DNA of 64,000 bases from Bosea sp. 124 (GTDB taxonomy: Bacteria > Pseudomonadota > Alphaproteobacteria > Rhizobiales > Beijerinckiaceae). The notes beneath the pieces were generated by a model. That model worked only from the letters and a program-made list of their open reading frames with translations, was not told where the DNA came from and searched no databases. Numbering within the stretch: position 1 is the stretch's first letter; each line of letters starts with the position of its first letter. The position numbers and the translations under genes were made by a program. This document shows, one piece after another, positions 46,849 to 55,435 of this stretch. The stretch covers positions 310,001 to 374,000 of the forward strand of contig NZ_PZZM01000001.1 in NCBI RefSeq assembly GCF_003046175.1. The letters run 5' to 3'.

Positions 46849-46890
46849 CGGTTTTTCGCAAAAACCGCATTCCGCTTTTTGGGTCGGCGT
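46849..46890. repeat. Dispersed hairpin repeat, family C copy 2
   Basis: CGGTTTTT CGC AAAAACCG hairpin (46849-46867) followed by CATTCCGCTTTTTGGGTCGG, matching copy 1 at 38656-38698. Its hairpin, 17 bases after the tlyA stop and with a T-run in one arm, could end transcripts from both converging genes. Confidence 0.8.
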
Positions 46891-46891
46891 T

Positions 46892-47395
46892 TTACCGCGC
46901 GAGCAGCGCGTCGATCTCGGCCTGGAGGACGCGGCTCTCGACATTGCCGATCTCGACCGTGCCGTTGGCGTTGATGAACTGCGCCGCCCGGCTGATCTGC
47001 CGCCGCAAGGCGTCGCTGGCGACCTCGACGATGGTCGCGGGTTCAAGTCCGACGCGACGCTCCGCGAGAAGCGCCGTTGCCGTCTCGACGAGCCGGGACA
47101 TTGCCCGGCACAAATCCTCGAATCCCGCCCGGCAGGCCGGGGCCAGCCGGTCATAGGCAGCAAGGGCCGAGGGCGTGCAGCGCAGGGGAGAGCCCTCGAA
47201 ATGCTCGCGATAGGTGACGCTGCGCCAGGCTCTCAGGTCGTCGACGACGCCATCATCATCCGCAGCCAGCTCGATCAGCATCAAGGCTTCGCTGTAGCGG
47301 TTGAGGAAGTCGGTCGAGAGGCGCGGCACCTTGGACGTATCCGCCCTGGCGTCTCCCTCATCAACCAGCGCCTTGATCGCGGAGACAGTCATCAT
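46892..47395 (-). CDS. Uncharacterised 167-residue cytoplasmic protein
   Basis: I recognise no family. The protein is soluble and mostly helical, without signal peptide or membrane segment: VPRLSTDFLNRYSEALMLIELAADD early on, then a hydrophobic helix with LAPACRAGFEDLCRAMSRLVETA, and a C-terminal stretch FINANGTVEIGNVESRVLQAEIDALL. The tail resembles short regulators or adaptor proteins. The ATG at 47395 has GGGG upstream; a TTG at 47434 is possible but not preferred. It converges on tlyA, separated by the family C repeat, and is divergent from the SRAP gene. Confidence 0.7.
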   Translation of the reverse strand: MMTVSAIKALVDEGDARADTSKVPRLSTDFLNRYSEALMLIELAADDDGVVDDLRAWRSVTYREHFEGSPLRCTPSALAAYDRLAPACRAGFEDLCRAMSRLVETATALLAERRVGLEPATIVEVASDALRRQISRAAQFINANGTVEIGNVESRVLQAEIDALLAR

Positions 47396-47480
47396 GAGCC
47401 CCAAACTGGCGCGACTATGCTTCGAAAAACCCAAATAAAGTGTTGATCCGAAAGGGACTCATCGCCACATCTGCGAGATC

Positions 47481-48233
47481 ATGTGTGGTCGCTACGCCAT
47501 TACCCTGCCGCCGGAAGCGATGCGGACGATGTTCGGTTATCGCGAGCAGCCGAATTTCCCGCCGCGCTACAACATCGCGCCGACCCAGCCGGTGCCGGTG
47601 GTGCGGCTGCATGAGGGCGTGCCGCAGTTCATGCTGATGCGGTGGGGCTTCATCCCCGGCTGGGTCAAGGACCTCCGTGATTTCCCGCTCGTCATCAATA
47701 TCCGCGGCGAAAGCGCGGCGACGAAGCCCTCCTTCCGGGCTGCGCTCATCCGGCGCCGCTGCCTGATGCCCGCCGACGGGTTCTACGAGTGGCACCGTCT
47801 CGGCCAGGGCCGACAGGCCGAAAGCCGGGCCTATCTGTTCCGCCGGCCCGATCGCGGGCTCTTCGCCTTTGCCGCGCTGTGGGAGACCTGGCACTCGCAG
47901 GACGGTTCGGAGATCGACACGGTCGCGCTGGTCAATGGGCCAGCCAACGGCATGATGGCGGCGATCCACGACCGTTGCCCCGTTGTCGTCGAGCCCCGGG
48001 ACTTCGGCGCCTGGCTCGATCCCGCAGCGGAAGCCCGCGACATCGCGGCCCTGCTGCGGCCACCGCCGGACGAAATGCTGGAGATAGTCAGGATCGGCAA
48101 CGCGGTGAACAAGGTCGCCCATGACGGGCCGGAGGTGCAGGAGCCGTTCGATTCGTCGACGGCGCCCGCTGCGCCTGCTCCGGCCCGAGCACGGAAAACC
48201 GCCCGGGACAGCGGTCAGGGCGATCTGTTCTGA
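47481..48233 (+). CDS. SOS-response-associated peptidase (SRAP/HMCES family)
   Basis: A 250-residue YedK/HMCES-like protein that protects abasic sites in single-stranded DNA by forming a thiazolidine cross-link through its N-terminal Cys. MCGRYAI gives the essential Cys2 after Met removal; NIRGES, GFYEW (catalytic Glu) and HDRCP (catalytic His) are all present, so it should be active. It ends in an Ala/Pro-rich tail. It converges on a nucleotidyltransferase gene and overlaps its last 19 bases. No LexA box is evident upstream. Confidence 0.95.
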   Translation: MCGRYAITLPPEAMRTMFGYREQPNFPPRYNIAPTQPVPVVRLHEGVPQFMLMRWGFIPGWVKDLRDFPLVINIRGESAATKPSFRAALIRRRCLMPADGFYEWHRLGQGRQAESRAYLFRRPDRGLFAFAALWETWHSQDGSEIDTVALVNGPANGMMAAIHDRCPVVVEPRDFGAWLDPAAEARDIAALLRPPPDEMLEIVRIGNAVNKVAHDGPEVQEPFDSSTAPAAPAPARARKTARDSGQGDLF

Positions 48234-49264
48234 GGTGGCTCGGCGCGCGCTTCGAAAAGCGGGCGGGCAGCATCGAGAATCGCACGCGGCAGCGCAGCCA
48301 GCTCCTTCGATGCCAGCGTCAGATGTGTCAGGTGCCGTGCGACGAGTTGCCCGACCCCCTCCGCCTGGGCGCGGTCGCGCTCGCGCTTCAAGGGATCACG
48401 GCTCGGCTGACCCGAGAGCCAAAGCTTGTGAGCACAAAAGACACGAGGATCGACCGCCACGATTCGGAGCGGCACACCGCGCTCATCGATGGCAACGGCC
48501 TCAAAGGGTGGTGCGTTCTCCAGCCATTCGAGTCCCGCGATCGCAACCGCGGTCAAATCCTCCGCTACGCCGACCAGGCTGTCGCGCACCTGTTTCCAGG
48601 GCGGCGTCGCTGCCGGCATGATGAGATCGACGAGAAAGCCTTCGTTGTTGACGGCGCGAAACGTCTCCCGGCCTCGCTCGAAGGTGCCATCGATCCGCCG
48701 CAGAAGCCCCATCAGCCCCGCCTCGCCGAGATCGCGGCTGGCCACGAAACGCAATTCCCGCCGCGAGTCGAACAGTAGGTCGATGTCTTCCGTCGTGGTG
48801 ATATCGGGATCGACGAAGACGCCGGACGCAGCCTCATAAGCATAGAGAGCATTGGTGCCGACGATCCGCAGCCCTTTGCCCAGGACACCGATGTCATCCA
48901 GCGCCCGGATGATGCGCGCGCTCGTCAGCGGCACTCGCCCCAAGCCGAGCGCGCGGTTGAGCGCCGCCTGCCGGTCCAGCATTGCCTGCGCTGTCTTCAG
49001 GCGCCGGCGCGCAGCCGAGCGAGCCGAATCGAAATCCAGCTTGATCCGCTCCGTCTCCGGCGAGCGGGCACCAAGCGATCGCTGGCTGCGCCGGCCGGTT
49101 CCCTCGGGATAGCTGCTGTGAAGCAGGTAGTCAGTCCCTTTGGTGGCAGACCAGACCATCGAACCACGATAGCCGCGAAGACGAAGCTTCGCCTCACGGA
49201 ACGCTGCATAGCGCTGACGGGTATTGATCGTTTCCCGACGTTGGTCGTTGTCGAGCAAGCGCAT
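48215..49264 (-). CDS. GSU2403-family nucleotidyltransferase-fold protein
   Basis: A 349-residue protein of unknown role in the GSU2403 / NTP_transf_8 family. The nucleotidyltransferase-like core shows GLRIVGTNALYAYEAASG then a DIDLLFDSRR pair of acidic residues that would bind metal, and later FLVDLIMPA; a helical C-terminus follows. Family members are often found near toxin-antitoxin or phage genes, but none is adjacent here. The ATG at 49264 is chosen; a TTG at 49279 lies in an inverted repeat. It overlaps the SRAP gene at the 3' end. Upstream, two tandem 46-base inverted repeats cover its leader. Confidence 0.82.
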   Translation of the reverse strand: MRLLDNDQRRETINTRQRYAAFREAKLRLRGYRGSMVWSATKGTDYLLHSSYPEGTGRRSQRSLGARSPETERIKLDFDSARSAARRRLKTAQAMLDRQAALNRALGLGRVPLTSARIIRALDDIGVLGKGLRIVGTNALYAYEAASGVFVDPDITTTEDIDLLFDSRRELRFVASRDLGEAGLMGLLRRIDGTFERGRETFRAVNNEGFLVDLIMPAATPPWKQVRDSLVGVAEDLTAVAIAGLEWLENAPPFEAVAIDERGVPLRIVAVDPRVFCAHKLWLSGQPSRDPLKRERDRAQAEGVGQLVARHLTHLTLASKELAALPRAILDAARPLFEARAEPPQNRSP

Positions 49265-49267
49265 CGC

Positions 49268-49313
49268 GAGTTCCAACAATCGGGGAGCGATTTCGTCCCA
49301 GTTGTTGGAACTC
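49268..49313 (-). promoter_or_regulatory. Inverted repeat 1 over the nucleotidyltransferase translation start
   Basis: Perfect 12-base arms GAGTTCCAACAA (49268-49279) and TTGTTGGAACTC (49302-49313). The arm next to the gene lies 4-15 bases before the ATG and covers the only GGA-type ribosome site. In RNA it would form a stem hiding the start; as DNA it looks like an operator. Confidence 0.8.
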
Positions 49314-49327
49314 TAGCACATCTTCAG

Positions 49328-49371
49328 GTTCCAACAAATGCAGCCGTTTCCGGTCACAACTGTTGGAACTC
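49328..49371 (-). promoter_or_regulatory. Inverted repeat 2, tandem copy of repeat 1
   Basis: GTTCCAACAA (49328-49337) and CTGTTGGAAC (49360-49369), with the same spacing as repeat 1 and displaced by exactly 58 bases. Its outer end overlaps the stop codon of the upstream FAD dehydrogenase gene. Confidence 0.8.
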
Positions 49372-50782
49372 ACATCTGCAGGACGGCGCCGGGGTTCAGG
49401 ATGCCCTGCGGGTCGAGGGTCGTCTTCAGCGACTTCATCAGGGCGAGCTCGACCGGGTCCTTGACGCCGGGCAAGAGGTCGCGCTTGAGCCGGCCGATGC
49501 CGTGCTCGGCCGAAATCGAGCCTTGCATCTCGCTGACGATGGCATGGACCGCCTCGTTCATCGCACTCCAGCCCCCGATGAAGGCGGCCTTGTCGCCGCC
49601 GACCGGCTGGCTGACGTTGAAGTGGATGTTGCCATCGCCCATGTGGCCGAAGGGCAGCGGCCGGCAGCCGGGCACCAGCGCCATGACGGCCTCCGACGCC
49701 CGGGCGATGAAGGCCGGCACGGCATGCAGCGGCACCGAGACGTCGTGCTTGATCGAACCGCCCTCATAGGTCTGCACCTCGGAGAGCATCTCGCGCAGCT
49801 TCCAGAAATCGGCACGCTGGGTCAGCGAGCCGGCGAGCGCCGCATCGGTCACGAGGCCCTGCTCCATCGCCTCGCCGAGGAAGGCCTCAACCGCCTCGTC
49901 GAGCCCGGTCGCGGACTGGGCAGAAACCTCCATCAGCACATACCAGGGCGACGGGCCGGACAGCGGGTCGCGCGCGCCCGAGGCATGCCGCAGGACGAAA
50001 TCGAGCCCGAGGCGCGATATCAGCTCGAAGGTGGTGAGCGTGCCGCCGGCGCCGGCCTTGGCGGTGTTGAGCAGCGCCAGTGCCTCTTCCGGGCCAGGCA
50101 CCGCGAGGAAGGCGGTGGCGCGGGCGGCCGGCTGCGGAAAGAGCTTCAGCACGGCGGCGGTGATGATGCCGAGCGTGCCTTCGGCGCCAATGAAGAGGTT
50201 CTTCAGGTCGTAGCCGGTGTTGTCCTTGCGAAGCTGGCGCAAGCCGTTCCAGATGCGCCCGTCGGCCAACACGACCTCGAGCCCCATGCAGAGTTCGCGG
50301 GCATTGCCATAAGCGAGGACGGCGGTGCCGCCGGCGTTGGTCGAGAGATTGCCGCCGATGGTGCAGGAGCCTTCGGAGGCCAGCGAGAGCGGAAACAGCC
50401 GCCCGGCTGCCTCGGCCGCGGCCTGCGCCTTCTGCAGCGTCAGCCCGGCCTCGACCGTCATCGTGTCGCTCTGCGCATCGATGGCGCGGACCTTGTCCAT
50501 GCGCTGGAGCGAGAGGATGATCTCGCGCCCTTCCGCAATCGGGATCTGCCCGCCGACGAGGCCGGTATTGCCCCCTTGCGGCACCAGCTTCGTGCCGGTC
50601 CTGGCCGCGAGCTTGACCAGTTCGGCGACCTCCTGCGTCGAGCCCGGCCTGACGATCGCCTGCGCCTTGCCGCGGAACAGGTCCCGCCACTCCTTAAGGT
50701 AGGGCACCATCGCGTCGGCATCGGTGACGACGTTCTTCGCGCCGACGATTGCCGCCATGTCGTCCAGGATGGATGCGCTCAA
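49370..50782 (-). CDS. FAD-binding oxidoreductase (D-lactate/2-hydroxyglutarate dehydrogenase type)
   Basis: A 470-residue flavoenzyme with an N-terminal FAD-binding domain (VPQGGNTGLVGGQIP near residue 68) and a C-terminal domain containing FGHMGDGNIHFNV and SAEHGIGRLKRDLL. It should oxidise a 2-hydroxyacid such as D-2-hydroxyglutarate or D-lactate; the exact substrate is not given by sequence. It resembles GlcD but lacks associated glcE/glcF genes. The start is TTG with a strong GGAGG at good spacing; ATG at residue 9 is the alternative. It follows the RNA methyltransferase gene by 15 bases on the same strand. Confidence 0.9.
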   Translation of the reverse strand: MSASILDDMAAIVGAKNVVTDADAMVPYLKEWRDLFRGKAQAIVRPGSTQEVAELVKLAARTGTKLVPQGGNTGLVGGQIPIAEGREIILSLQRMDKVRAIDAQSDTMTVEAGLTLQKAQAAAEAAGRLFPLSLASEGSCTIGGNLSTNAGGTAVLAYGNARELCMGLEVVLADGRIWNGLRQLRKDNTGYDLKNLFIGAEGTLGIITAAVLKLFPQPAARATAFLAVPGPEEALALLNTAKAGAGGTLTTFELISRLGLDFVLRHASGARDPLSGPSPWYVLMEVSAQSATGLDEAVEAFLGEAMEQGLVTDAALAGSLTQRADFWKLREMLSEVQTYEGGSIKHDVSVPLHAVPAFIARASEAVMALVPGCRPLPFGHMGDGNIHFNVSQPVGGDKAAFIGGWSAMNEAVHAIVSEMQGSISAEHGIGRLKRDLLPGVKDPVELALMKSLKTTLDPQGILNPGAVLQM

Positions 50783-50797
50783 GGATGCCTCCGGATC

Positions 50798-52093
50798 TTA
50801 CTTCTTCTTCGCCCGGCGGAAGACACCGACGAGCTCGATATGAGCGGAATAGCGGAACTGGTCGACGGGCGTGACACCCTCCAGCGCATAACCGCCCGCG
50901 ATCAAGATCGCGGCGTCGCGGGCAAAGCTGCCGACGTCGCAGGAGACATAGACGACCGTACCGGTCTTCGCGCTGGCCAGCCGCCTCGCCTGCGCCTCGG
51001 CACCGGCGCGCGGCGGATCGAGCACGACGGCGTCGAAAGCGTTCAGCTCATGCTCCAGCAGCGGCCGCCGGAACAGGTCGCGAATCTCGCTCGTGATCGG
51101 CTTCAGGCCTTGCGTGGCGCCGGCCGCGCGCGTCAGCGCCAGCACCGCGGCCTTGTCGCTCTCGACCGCATGGACCTGGGTGCGCTCGGCCAGCCGGAAG
51201 GCAAAGGGGCCGCAGCCGGCGAAGAGATCGGCGACACGCTTGGCCTTGGCCGGCAGGCCCGCCAGCACCAATGCGGCGATCGCCTCCTCGCCCGCGGTCG
51301 TCGCCTGCAGGAAGCCGCCGGGAGCGGGCGCGACCATCGCCTTGCCCATGCGCTGCTGCGGCGGACGGCGCTCGACGACGATCTCGCCATGCATGGAAAG
51401 ACGCGCCAGATCGAGCCGCTCGGCCGCTTCGGTCAGGGAGAGCCTGAGCTTGTCGCCAGCCGGGCCATGGCCGCGGATGTCGATGTCGAGCCCGGCTTCG
51501 GACGCCGTGATCTGGATGTCGAGCGGCTTGTTCGAGCCGCCGAGCCGGTTGGCGACGAGTTGGGCCGCGTCCGGTGCGCGCGCAAGACCCGGCGCGAGAA
51601 CCGGGCAAGCCGAAACGGCGATCAGGTCATGGCTGCGAGCGGCCATGAAGCCGACGAGCATGCCTAAGCCTTCCCGCCGGGCATGGAAGGTGACGCGGCG
51701 GCGCCCGGCACCATGGCCATCGACGATCTCGGCGACGGCTGCCTCGACGCCGGCACGCGACAGCGCCGTCTCGACCTGCCGGCGCTTCCATTCGCGGTAG
51801 AGGCCCGGCGCCATGTGCTGGGCAGCGCAGCCGCCGCAGCGGGTGAAGAGCGGGCAGATCGCCGCGATGCGCGAATCGGCCGTCGCGATGATCTCGACGA
51901 GTTGCGCGCGCTCGCCGTCGCGCACCGCCCGCACGGTCTCGCCCGGCAAGGCATAGGGCACGAAGACATCCCCGGCCGGCGTTTCCGCGATACCGTCGCC
52001 GCGTTGGCCCAACCGGACCACCGAAAGAATTTCATTCATGGCGAGCGTCATCGTGGTCGAATTGTCTCCCGTCGGGGTCTTCGCCAGCCGCAT
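50798..52093 (-). CDS. Class I SAM-dependent RNA methyltransferase (TrmA/RlmD-like)
   Basis: A 431-residue 5-methyluridine-type RNA methyltransferase. A TRAM-like N-terminal region (VRLGQRGDGIAETPAGDVFVPYALPGE) is followed by a Cys cluster CPLFTRCGGCAAQH that would hold a 4Fe-4S centre, the SAM motif VADLFAGCGPFAFRLA and the motif DPPRAG. The catalytic Cys lies in VYVSCDVGSFARD. The target (tRNA or rRNA) is not decided. The ATG at 52093 has GAGG at good spacing; ATGs at 52051 and 52039 would begin nearer the TRAM region. It is divergent from cysK. Confidence 0.92.
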   Translation of the reverse strand: MRLAKTPTGDNSTTMTLAMNEILSVVRLGQRGDGIAETPAGDVFVPYALPGETVRAVRDGERAQLVEIIATADSRIAAICPLFTRCGGCAAQHMAPGLYREWKRRQVETALSRAGVEAAVAEIVDGHGAGRRRVTFHARREGLGMLVGFMAARSHDLIAVSACPVLAPGLARAPDAAQLVANRLGGSNKPLDIQITASEAGLDIDIRGHGPAGDKLRLSLTEAAERLDLARLSMHGEIVVERRPPQQRMGKAMVAPAPGGFLQATTAGEEAIAALVLAGLPAKAKRVADLFAGCGPFAFRLAERTQVHAVESDKAAVLALTRAAGATQGLKPITSEIRDLFRRPLLEHELNAFDAVVLDPPRAGAEAQARRLASAKTGTVVYVSCDVGSFARDAAILIAGGYALEGVTPVDQFRYSAHIELVGVFRRAKKK

Positions 52094-52182
52094 TCTTCCG
52101 ACCTCGCGCCGGATGGCGACTTGCTGATGACCCGCTTTCGCGTTTCGCCTATCAGGTTGCAGGCAAACAGGGAAATCTCGGC

Positions 52183-53229
52183 ATGACCACCCGCGACGGC
52201 GTCATCGAAGCCATCGGCAATACGCCGCTGATCAAATTGAAGCGCGCCTCGCAGGCGACCGGCTGCACCATCCTCGGCAAGGCCGAGTTCATGAACCCCG
52301 GCCAATCCGTCAAGGACCGCGCCGCGCTCGCGATCATCCGCGATGCGGAGCGGCGCGGCCAGCTTCGGCCGGGCGGCGTCATCGTCGAGGGCACGGCCGG
52401 TAATACCGGCATCGGCATCACGCTCGTCGGCAATGCGCTGGGCTACCGCTCGGTGATCGTGATCCCGGAGACGCAGAGCCAGGAAAAGAAGGACATGCTG
52501 CGGCTGGCCGGCGCGACGCTGGTCGAAGTCCCGGCCGTCGGCTACGTCAACCCGAACAATTATGTGAAGGTTTCAGGGCGCCTCGCCGAGGAACTGGCGA
52601 GGACCGAGCCGAACGGCGCGATCTGGGCCAACCAGTTCGACAACACCGCCAACCGGCAGGGCCATATCGAGACGACCGGCCCCGAGATCTGGGCGCAGAC
52701 GGATGGCAAGGTCGACGGCTTCATCTGCGCGGTCGGCACCGGCGGGACGCTGGCTGGCACCGGCATCGCGCTGAAGCGCTTCAACCCCAAGATCACCATC
52801 GGCCTCGCCGACCCGATGGGGGCTGCGCTGCACTCGTTCTACACGACCGGCACCCTGAAAGCGGAGGGCTCCTCGATCACCGAGGGGATCGGCCAGGGCC
52901 GCATCACCGCCAATCTCGTCGATGCGCCGATCGACGTGTCCTTCCAGATCCCCGACGAGGAGGCGGTGCCGCTCGTCTTCGACCTGCTGGAGCATGAGGG
53001 GCTGTGCCTCGGCGGCTCGTCCGGCATCAATGTCGCGGGCGCGATCCGGCTGGCGAGGCAGATGGGCCCCGGCCACACCATTGTGACGATCCTCTGCGAC
53101 TACGGCACGCGCTACCAGTCGAAGCTGTTCAACCCGGAGTTCCTGCGCTCGAAGGGCTTGCCCGTGCCAGGTTGGCTCGAGCGCGACGGCGCGGCGCTGA
53201 GAGAGACGGTGGCGCGGGTGATGGGCTGA
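52183..53229 (+). CDS. cysK: Cysteine synthase (O-acetylserine sulfhydrylase)
   Basis: Makes L-cysteine from O-acetylserine and sulfide using pyridoxal phosphate. The PLP Lys is K44 in NPGQSVKDRAA; the phosphate-binding loop is GTAGNTGIG and the substrate loop is GTGGTLAG. The 348-residue length is somewhat longer than standard CysK because of a C-terminal segment (LRSKGLPVPGWLERDGAAL). A MOSC gene follows six bases later and is probably co-transcribed; the paired sulfur/molybdopterin link is suggestive only. Confidence 0.95.
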   Translation: MTTRDGVIEAIGNTPLIKLKRASQATGCTILGKAEFMNPGQSVKDRAALAIIRDAERRGQLRPGGVIVEGTAGNTGIGITLVGNALGYRSVIVIPETQSQEKKDMLRLAGATLVEVPAVGYVNPNNYVKVSGRLAEELARTEPNGAIWANQFDNTANRQGHIETTGPEIWAQTDGKVDGFICAVGTGGTLAGTGIALKRFNPKITIGLADPMGAALHSFYTTGTLKAEGSSITEGIGQGRITANLVDAPIDVSFQIPDEEAVPLVFDLLEHEGLCLGGSSGINVAGAIRLARQMGPGHTIVTILCDYGTRYQSKLFNPEFLRSKGLPVPGWLERDGAALRETVARVMG

Positions 53230-53234
53230 CGCCC

Positions 53235-53738
53235 ATGCCGCTCGACCCCGCCTCGCCGCTGGCGCGTCTGCTCGATGCACCGATGCGACCGGGGCGCGTG
53301 GTCTGGATCGGCTTGCGCCCGGCGCGCCGGGAGCCGATGCAGTCGAAGGAGATGGCAACGCTCGATCCCGCCAAGGGGCTGATCGGCGACCATTACAGCA
53401 GCCGCACCGGCGGCGCCCGGCATGTCACCCTGATTCAGGCCGAGCATCTCGTCGCTATCGCCGCCCATCTCGGGCTCGAGACCGTCGCGCCCGGGCAGCT
53501 TCGCCGGAACATCGTCGTCTCGGGGCTCAATCTGCTGGCGCTCAAGGGGCGGTACCTCCACCTCGGCGACGCGCTGCTGGAGGTGACAGGAGAGTGCCAT
53601 CCCTGCTCGCGGATGGAAGAAATCCTTGGCAGCGGCGGCTACAACGCCGTGCGCGGCCATGGCGGGATCACGGCGCGGGTGGTCGCGGGCGGGGTGGTGC
53701 GGATCGAGGACGAGGTGGCGCGGGCGGAGCGCGCGTGA
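53235..53738 (+). CDS. MOSC domain-containing protein
   Basis: A 167-residue MOSC domain protein, related to the C-terminal domain of molybdenum cofactor sulfurase and to YiiM. The conserved stretch LRRNIVVSGLNLLALKGRYLHLGDALLEVTGECHPCSRMEE contains the Cys that carries sulfur in the family. Family members move sulfur to molybdenum or detoxify N-hydroxylated bases. It lies directly downstream of cysK, consistent with a shared transcript. Confidence 0.9.
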   Translation: MPLDPASPLARLLDAPMRPGRVVWIGLRPARREPMQSKEMATLDPAKGLIGDHYSSRTGGARHVTLIQAEHLVAIAAHLGLETVAPGQLRRNIVVSGLNLLALKGRYLHLGDALLEVTGECHPCSRMEEILGSGGYNAVRGHGGITARVVAGGVVRIEDEVARAERA

Positions 53739-53813
53739 CGGGCTCGGGCGCGATCGTCCAAACGGATCGGGCGCGGAGGGCCAAAACACAGCCCTCCGCC
53801 AAGGCATTCTCGG

Positions 53814-53954
53814 TCAGTTGGGCGGGCTCCAGAAGCCGGCCTGGTAATCGCGATCCGAGACCTTGTCGGCGTCGTCCTGCTCGATCGTCTCGGGTTTTTC
53901 CGGGTGGTCGCACTCGTCATCGAGCACGCAATCCACGTCACGCCGTTCCAGCAT
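53814..53954 (-). CDS. Small acidic protein, 46 residues
   Basis: Encodes a 46-residue, strongly acidic protein: MLERRDVDCVLDDECDHPEK then IEQDDADKVSDRDYQAGFW. It has a good ribosome site (AAAGGAG, 6 bases before ATG). I recognise no family. The charge pattern and size suggest a small regulatory or stress protein, but this is a guess. It converges on the MOSC gene and precedes no other gene on its strand. Confidence 0.72.
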   Translation of the reverse strand: MLERRDVDCVLDDECDHPEKPETIEQDDADKVSDRDYQAGFWSPPN

Positions 53955-54123
53955 CGTCGCTCCTTTCGCAGGTTGGGAGGGTTCGCGGTGGCCGGTCCCA
54001 GATAGGGCGGAATGCTGCAGCGCACAAGGCACGTCATCGTGACGGGTGCGGGAGCGAAGAGGTGCAAGCTGCTTTGGACGGGTGAAACGGGTGGACAATG
54101 GGTCGGCAGGGCAGCCGACCCCG

Positions 54124-55344
54124 TCAGCGCCTTGGGGCCTGCATCGTCGTCAACGCCTCGGCGAGACGCCTGACGCCTTCCGCCAGGCGCTCGGGCTCGT
54201 TGAGGGTGAAGTTGATCCGGATCGCGCGCCGGTTCAGGCCCGAGGCATCAAACACGCTCGAGGGCGTGACGCAGACGCCCGCCGCCATGGCATGGGGCAG
54301 CAGCAGGTCGGTGTTGAGCGCAGGATCGCGCCCCACAGCCCAGACAAACATGCCGCCGACCGGGACTTCCCAGTCGAGCCAATCGCCGAGATGCTCGCGC
54401 ATCGCGGCACAGAGTGCGTCGCGGCGCCGGCGATAGAGATCGAGCACCTGCGGCTGGATTCGCTCGATCAGCCCCGCTTCCAGCGCAGCGAGCGCAATCC
54501 GCTGTGTCACGCCGCTGGTGCACATGTCGGAGCCCTGCTTCGCCATGGTCAGCGCCTCGATCATCTCGGGCGCGGCGATGACCCAGCCGATTCTGAGACC
54601 GGGCGCGATCTCCTTCGACAGCGTGCCCATATAGACGACCGGCCCTGCATAGGCCTCCCCTGGGCGAGCGCGGGCCGAAAGTTCGATCATCCGCGGCAGC
54701 CGCTCGCCGTCATAATGCAGCGTGCCGTAGGGATCGTCCTCGACCAGCCAGGTCCCAGTCGCATGGGCGGCATCGACCAGTGCCTGCCGGGTTTCGACGC
54801 CGACCATCTTTCCGGTCGGGTTCGAGAAGTTCGGCACCGTATAGGCGAATTGCGCCCCCTGGATTGCAGCAACCGCATCGAAGGCCGGATCGTCGATCAC
54901 CAGATTCCTGAATGTCGGGGAGCGCGGGCGCCAGGCGTCGAGCGCACCGAGATAGGTCGGGAACTGGCCAGCGATCACCCCACCCTCGTCCAGCAGGAGC
55001 TTGCCGATCAGGTCGAGCCCCTGCATGCCGCCGGAGGTCACGAAGACATTGGCGCGCGTCAGCGCCAGGGCCGGCGAACTGAACCGCTTTGCGAGCGCGT
55101 CGCGAAGATCAGGCAGGCCTTCGATCGGCCCATAGCCCAGAACCTCGTGAGCATGCGTCTCGACCACCTCCCGCGCGATCGACGCGATCTCGGCGATCGG
55201 GAAGGTCTCCGGGGCCGGCAATCCCCCTGCCATGTTGATCAGCCCGGGAATGCGGCCGGCAGACAGGAAGGTGCGGGTGATGTCGTTCGTCGTGGCCAGC
55301 CATCTTGCAAATGGCGGGCGTTGCACCGTCGCGGCTGCTGTCAT
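54124..55344 (-). CDS. PLP-dependent aminotransferase, 2-aminoadipate/MocR-related type
   Basis: A 406-residue fold-type I aminotransferase resembling the aminotransferase half of MocR proteins and LysN: MAGGLPAPETFP at the start, GPIEGLPDLRDALAKRF, then SNPTGKM and PLP Lys K244 in GTLSKEIAPGLRIGW. There is no N-terminal helix-turn-helix, so it is not a MocR regulator. Substrate is probably a 2-oxo/2-amino acid of the aminoadipate or aromatic group. It is divergent from an Lrp/AsnC gene 91 bases away, which is its likely regulator. Confidence 0.9.
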   Translation of the reverse strand: MTAAATVQRPPFARWLATTNDITRTFLSAGRIPGLINMAGGLPAPETFPIAEIASIAREVVETHAHEVLGYGPIEGLPDLRDALAKRFSSPALALTRANVFVTSGGMQGLDLIGKLLLDEGGVIAGQFPTYLGALDAWRPRSPTFRNLVIDDPAFDAVAAIQGAQFAYTVPNFSNPTGKMVGVETRQALVDAAHATGTWLVEDDPYGTLHYDGERLPRMIELSARARPGEAYAGPVVYMGTLSKEIAPGLRIGWVIAAPEMIEALTMAKQGSDMCTSGVTQRIALAALEAGLIERIQPQVLDLYRRRRDALCAAMREHLGDWLDWEVPVGGMFVWAVGRDPALNTDLLLPHAMAAGVCVTPSSVFDASGLNRRAIRINFTLNEPERLAEGVRRLAEALTTMQAPRR

Positions 55345-55435
55345 CTGGTTTGCTCCCGGCAGAACAGCACTGTATCACCGCCATCGATAGCGATTGCGTG
55401 CGAATTTCCGGGGAACAGGCCTATTGGAGAGCGAT

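Noticed and set aside
49118..51667. Long plus-strand frame opposite the nucleotidyltransferase, FAD dehydrogenase and RNA methyltransferase
   Set aside because: It crosses three real genes on the other strand and contains only compositional repeats.
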